Below are positions 4,335-5,837 of a DNA stretch of 5,837 nucleotides, piece by piece; the first letter of the stretch is position 1, and every line of letters starts with the position of its first letter. The notes beneath the pieces were generated by a model. That model worked only from the letters and a program-made list of their open reading frames with translations. It searched no databases and was not told the origin of the DNA. The position numbers and the translations under genes were made by a program. The stretch lies in the NCBI GenBank assembly GCA_964502705.1, contig CAZCXZ010000162.1, positions 1 through 5,837 of the forward strand, written 5' to 3'. The DNA is from Berkiella sp964502705 (lineage in GTDB: Bacteria > Pseudomonadota > Gammaproteobacteria > Berkiellales > Berkiellaceae).

Positions 4335-5378
4335 TCAGGCGAGGTCAGACAACTCCCAAGGCGGGAGTTCACCAGCCGGACTTTGGGGTTGCGCTGCATG
4401 CCGGATCGGGTAAGTAGTTGACGAACGTGACTCCATTGGGAGCGCAGCCCTAACTGCCTTTATGCGCTCTTTGAGGTGTCCCGCTGGCGTACTGTGAAAT
4501 CTACCCAATTGACCGACACGCTGTGCAGCCTTGTTTGCAAGTTCACGGACAGTTTCATGGTCAGCACCTGCGGATTGCGTCATCTCGACTTGCCTTACCT
4601 GAGCGCGAATCTGTGAACGCTTTTTCGAGCTGAGGGAGGGCTTTCGGTTGACGATGAGCTTCGTCGCAATCATGGGCTCGGTCGCGGAGAAAATCTCATG
4701 CTTTCCACGGCCTGCCTTCAATCCAACCTTACGCAACATGCCATAGACCTGAGCAATCACCCACCTCTGAGTTTCCTTCGTCAGGTGCGTCTCCGAGGAC
4801 ATTGCCATGTCGTCAACATATCGGGAGTAAGTGATGCCGCGCTCGGCCAACTTCGCGTGAAGCAGAGGCTCATGACGCCACAGTACAAGATTCGCGAGAT
4901 AGGAACTTGGGATTGCACCTTGTGGCAACACGCCGTCCTTTGTTGTCAGCTTAGTCAGCAGTTGAGCAACGTCAGGGGCGAATCCAAAGAAGCCGCACCA
5001 TACGTCCTCAACCCGGTCGGCGGTCACAGATGGGAAAAACTTTTTAACGTCCTCGCAGATCAGAATCTGCTTGTTGGTGTGCAGTGAGGCGTTGGTAACG
5101 TAGTCGCAGCCCTTGAGGCTACCGTGCAGGTAATCCGGAAAAATGATCTTTGCAAAGAAGACCTGTTTGATTCGACGGTGAATGTTTTTGAGTTGACCCA
5201 ATGCGTCGAAGGTCTGTCGAGTTGAGCCTGGCGGCGGTGCTACTACTCGGTAGTTCTTGTTGGCGCTGTCCGCCGCTGAAGTCAAGGCTGCTACGTCAAG
5301 CCGGAGGGCTTTAGCAAGCGCAGGGATGCTCCTGATTGGCTTAAAGGGATAGCTGGGCTTGCTCAGGTACAGGTCCAT
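4335..5378 (-). CDS. Retron-like reverse transcriptase
   Basis: The protein has 347 residues, in the range of stand-alone retron RTs. Reverse transcriptase motifs appear in order: an N-terminal helical region (~15-75), HGSLKG (85-90), the retron-type NAxxH (N96-H100), motif A with catalytic Asp110 (CEDVKKFFPSV), LPQGAIPSS (151-159) with Asn163, and YVDD (187-190), whose Asp189 and Asp190 complete the triad. Next come a GLKAGRGKHE segment and ATKLIVNRKP (238-247), at the position of the retron VTG motif. A thumb-like helix region (~275-312) and a Pro/Ser-rich tail end the protein. Departures from typical retrons are YVDD for YADD, SS for SP and ATK for VTG. GGAG lies 7 nt before the ATG, and the start overlaps the XRE gene by 38 nt, so the two are made together. 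A defence role is inferred from the family. Other RT classes (unassigned defence RTs) remain possible; group II intron and DGR types fit less well. Confidence 0.88.
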   Translation of the reverse strand: MDLYLSKPSYPFKPIRSIPALAKALRLDVAALTSAADSANKNYRVVAPPPGSTRQTFDALGQLKNIHRRIKQVFFAKIIFPDYLHGSLKGCDYVTNASLHTNKQILICEDVKKFFPSVTADRVEDVWCGFFGFAPDVAQLLTKLTTKDGVLPQGAIPSSYLANLVLWRHEPLLHAKLAERGITYSRYVDDMAMSSETHLTKETQRWVIAQVYGMLRKVGLKAGRGKHEIFSATEPMIATKLIVNRKPSLSSKKRSQIRAQVRQVEMTQSAGADHETVRELANKAAQRVGQLGRFHSTPAGHLKERIKAVRAALPMESRSSTTYPIRHAAQPQSPAGELPPWELSDLA

Positions 5379-5694
5379 TTAAAAGCTCCAGTGCGGTAAT
5401 CGCAAGTTGCCCGGCAAGCTCCCGGTTCAAGTGCCCGAGTTCGCCGTCTTCAGCGCCAAGGAAGAACAGGATTTCCAACGGCATAACCAGCGCCGACGCG
5501 ACTTGCTTCAACGTGGACAGCGGAGGGTCGCGACGACCACGTTCCAGCATAGAGAGGTATGACACCGAGATACCCGCCCGCTTTGCAAGCATCGCTTGTG
5601 TCATCTGACGCTTCGATCTCGCGAGTTGGATGGCCTGACCAATGTTCATGACAATGTCCGAATAGAAAACAAAGAATGGGCTTGGGGTGCCCAT
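5341..5694 (-). CDS. XRE/Cro-CI family HTH protein, partner of the RT
   Basis: The protein has 117 residues from the ATG at 5692-5694. Residues ~18-73 are a classic HTH_3 domain: IGQAIQLARSKRQMTQAMLAKRAGISVSYLSMLERGRRDPPLSTLKQVASAL, with the recognition helix at ~SVSYLSMLERG. A hydrophobic linker (MPLEILFFLG) and a helical tail follow. I kept the upstream ATG because a GAGG site overlaps the stop of the preceding gene (7 nt earlier), favouring coupled translation. The alternative ATG at 5647-5649 begins MNIGQAI, where family members usually start, but has no clear Shine-Dalgarno site. It probably binds DNA as a dimer and may repress its own operon or act as the regulatory or effector partner of the RT. 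Some retron types are described with a small Cro/CI-type HTH partner, which this gene order resembles. The 3' end overlaps the RT start by 38 nt. Confidence 0.87.
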   Translation of the reverse strand: MGTPSPFFVFYSDIVMNIGQAIQLARSKRQMTQAMLAKRAGISVSYLSMLERGRRDPPLSTLKQVASALVMPLEILFFLGAEDGELGHLNRELAGQLAITALELLNGPVPEQAQLSL

Positions 5695-5701
5695 GACGGC
5701 C

Positions 5702-5837
5702 TCACAGCCAGTCGCGAAAGTTCGTCGTAATACTCACGACGGCCGCGATAGCCTGGAGGACACGAAGAGAAAGCGCTTCCGCCTCTGCCGTGCTCTTTGG
5801 GTGGACGCGAAGCTCTTCAAGCAACGCGATTGCACCG
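5702..5837 (-). CDS. C-terminal fragment of an unknown protein in the RT operon
   Basis: An open frame enters from the right edge and ends with TGA at 5702-5704, leaving 44 residues (AIALLEELRVHPKSTAEAEALSLRVLQAIAAVVSITTNFRDWL). The sequence is strongly helical and amphipathic, with GC-rich third codon positions, so it looks like real coding DNA. Its stop lies 7 nt before the HTH start, and its last codons supply the GAGG ribosome site, which points to a three-gene operon. A CGTCGT/ACGACG hairpin (5723-5741) lies within it. No family is recognisable from this piece. Confidence 0.55.
   Translation of the reverse strand, partial: GAIALLEELRVHPKSTAEAEALSLRVLQAIAAVVSITTNFRDWL
5723..5741 (-). repeat. 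6-bp stem hairpin upstream of the HTH gene
   Basis: CGTCGT and ACGACG are perfect inverted repeats around a 7-nt loop, about 30 nt before the HTH start. It could modulate translation of the HTH-RT pair or be part of a structured RNA. It also lies inside the preceding reading frame, so chance is possible. Confidence 0.3.

Noticed and set aside
4335..5378. Group II intron or diversity-generating retroelement RT
   Set aside because: There is no maturase (X) or endonuclease domain, no visible intron RNA, and no DGR-type SQ motif; the NAxxH and thumb region fit retron-like RTs better.

Overview
The window reads as a patch of accessory DNA (plasmid, genomic island or prophage remnant) from a fairly GC-rich bacterium. 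The grounds are several recombination, phage-regulator and defence-type genes, no housekeeping genes, and unusually long repeat-bearing intergenic stretches. I cannot name the host from sequence alone. Shine-Dalgarno-like sites precede most genes, and coding frames have GC-rich third positions.

Layout: (1) Positions 1-152 (+) carry the last 49 residues of a protein that may be a tyrosine recombinase tail. (2) Three minus-strand genes follow: a 91-residue protein of unknown function (181-456), then a tightly coupled pair, a BRO-N (phage antirepressor-like) protein (1153-1617) followed by an unknown 144-residue possible DNA-binding protein (719-1153). Their stop and start overlap in TAATG. (3) A roughly 480-bp gene-free divergent region (1618-2101) holds five good and one degenerate copy of a ~19-bp direct repeat (consensus CCTAATGTGNGGSTTWAAT). 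It looks like an iteron or operator array. (4) A plus-strand run follows: an Abi-alpha (DUF4393) protein with a GTG start (2102-2794), a small serine recombinase (2913-3542), a two-helix membrane protein (3573-3794), a 218-bp gap, and a small zinc-ribbon-like protein (4013-4222). The recombinase has its own strong sigma70-type promoter, embedded in five GGTTCG boxes, three of them in an exact 14-bp tandem. (5) A minus-strand operon enters from the right edge: the tail of an unknown protein (5702 onward), an XRE-type HTH regulator (5341-5694) and a retron-like reverse transcriptase (4335-5378) whose start overlaps the HTH gene by 38 nt.

The most interesting candidate system is the XRE-HTH/reverse transcriptase module. 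The RT has the catalytic triad and a retron-type NAxxH motif, but carries YVDD rather than YADD, SS rather than SP after PQG, and ATK where retrons usually have VTG. There is no room for an msr-msd RNA directly upstream of the RT, so any partner RNA must lie elsewhere. Together with the nearby Abi-alpha gene this suggests a phage-defence neighbourhood. The two well-defined repeat families (1758-2031 and 2798-2902) are a second feature that gene annotation alone would miss.
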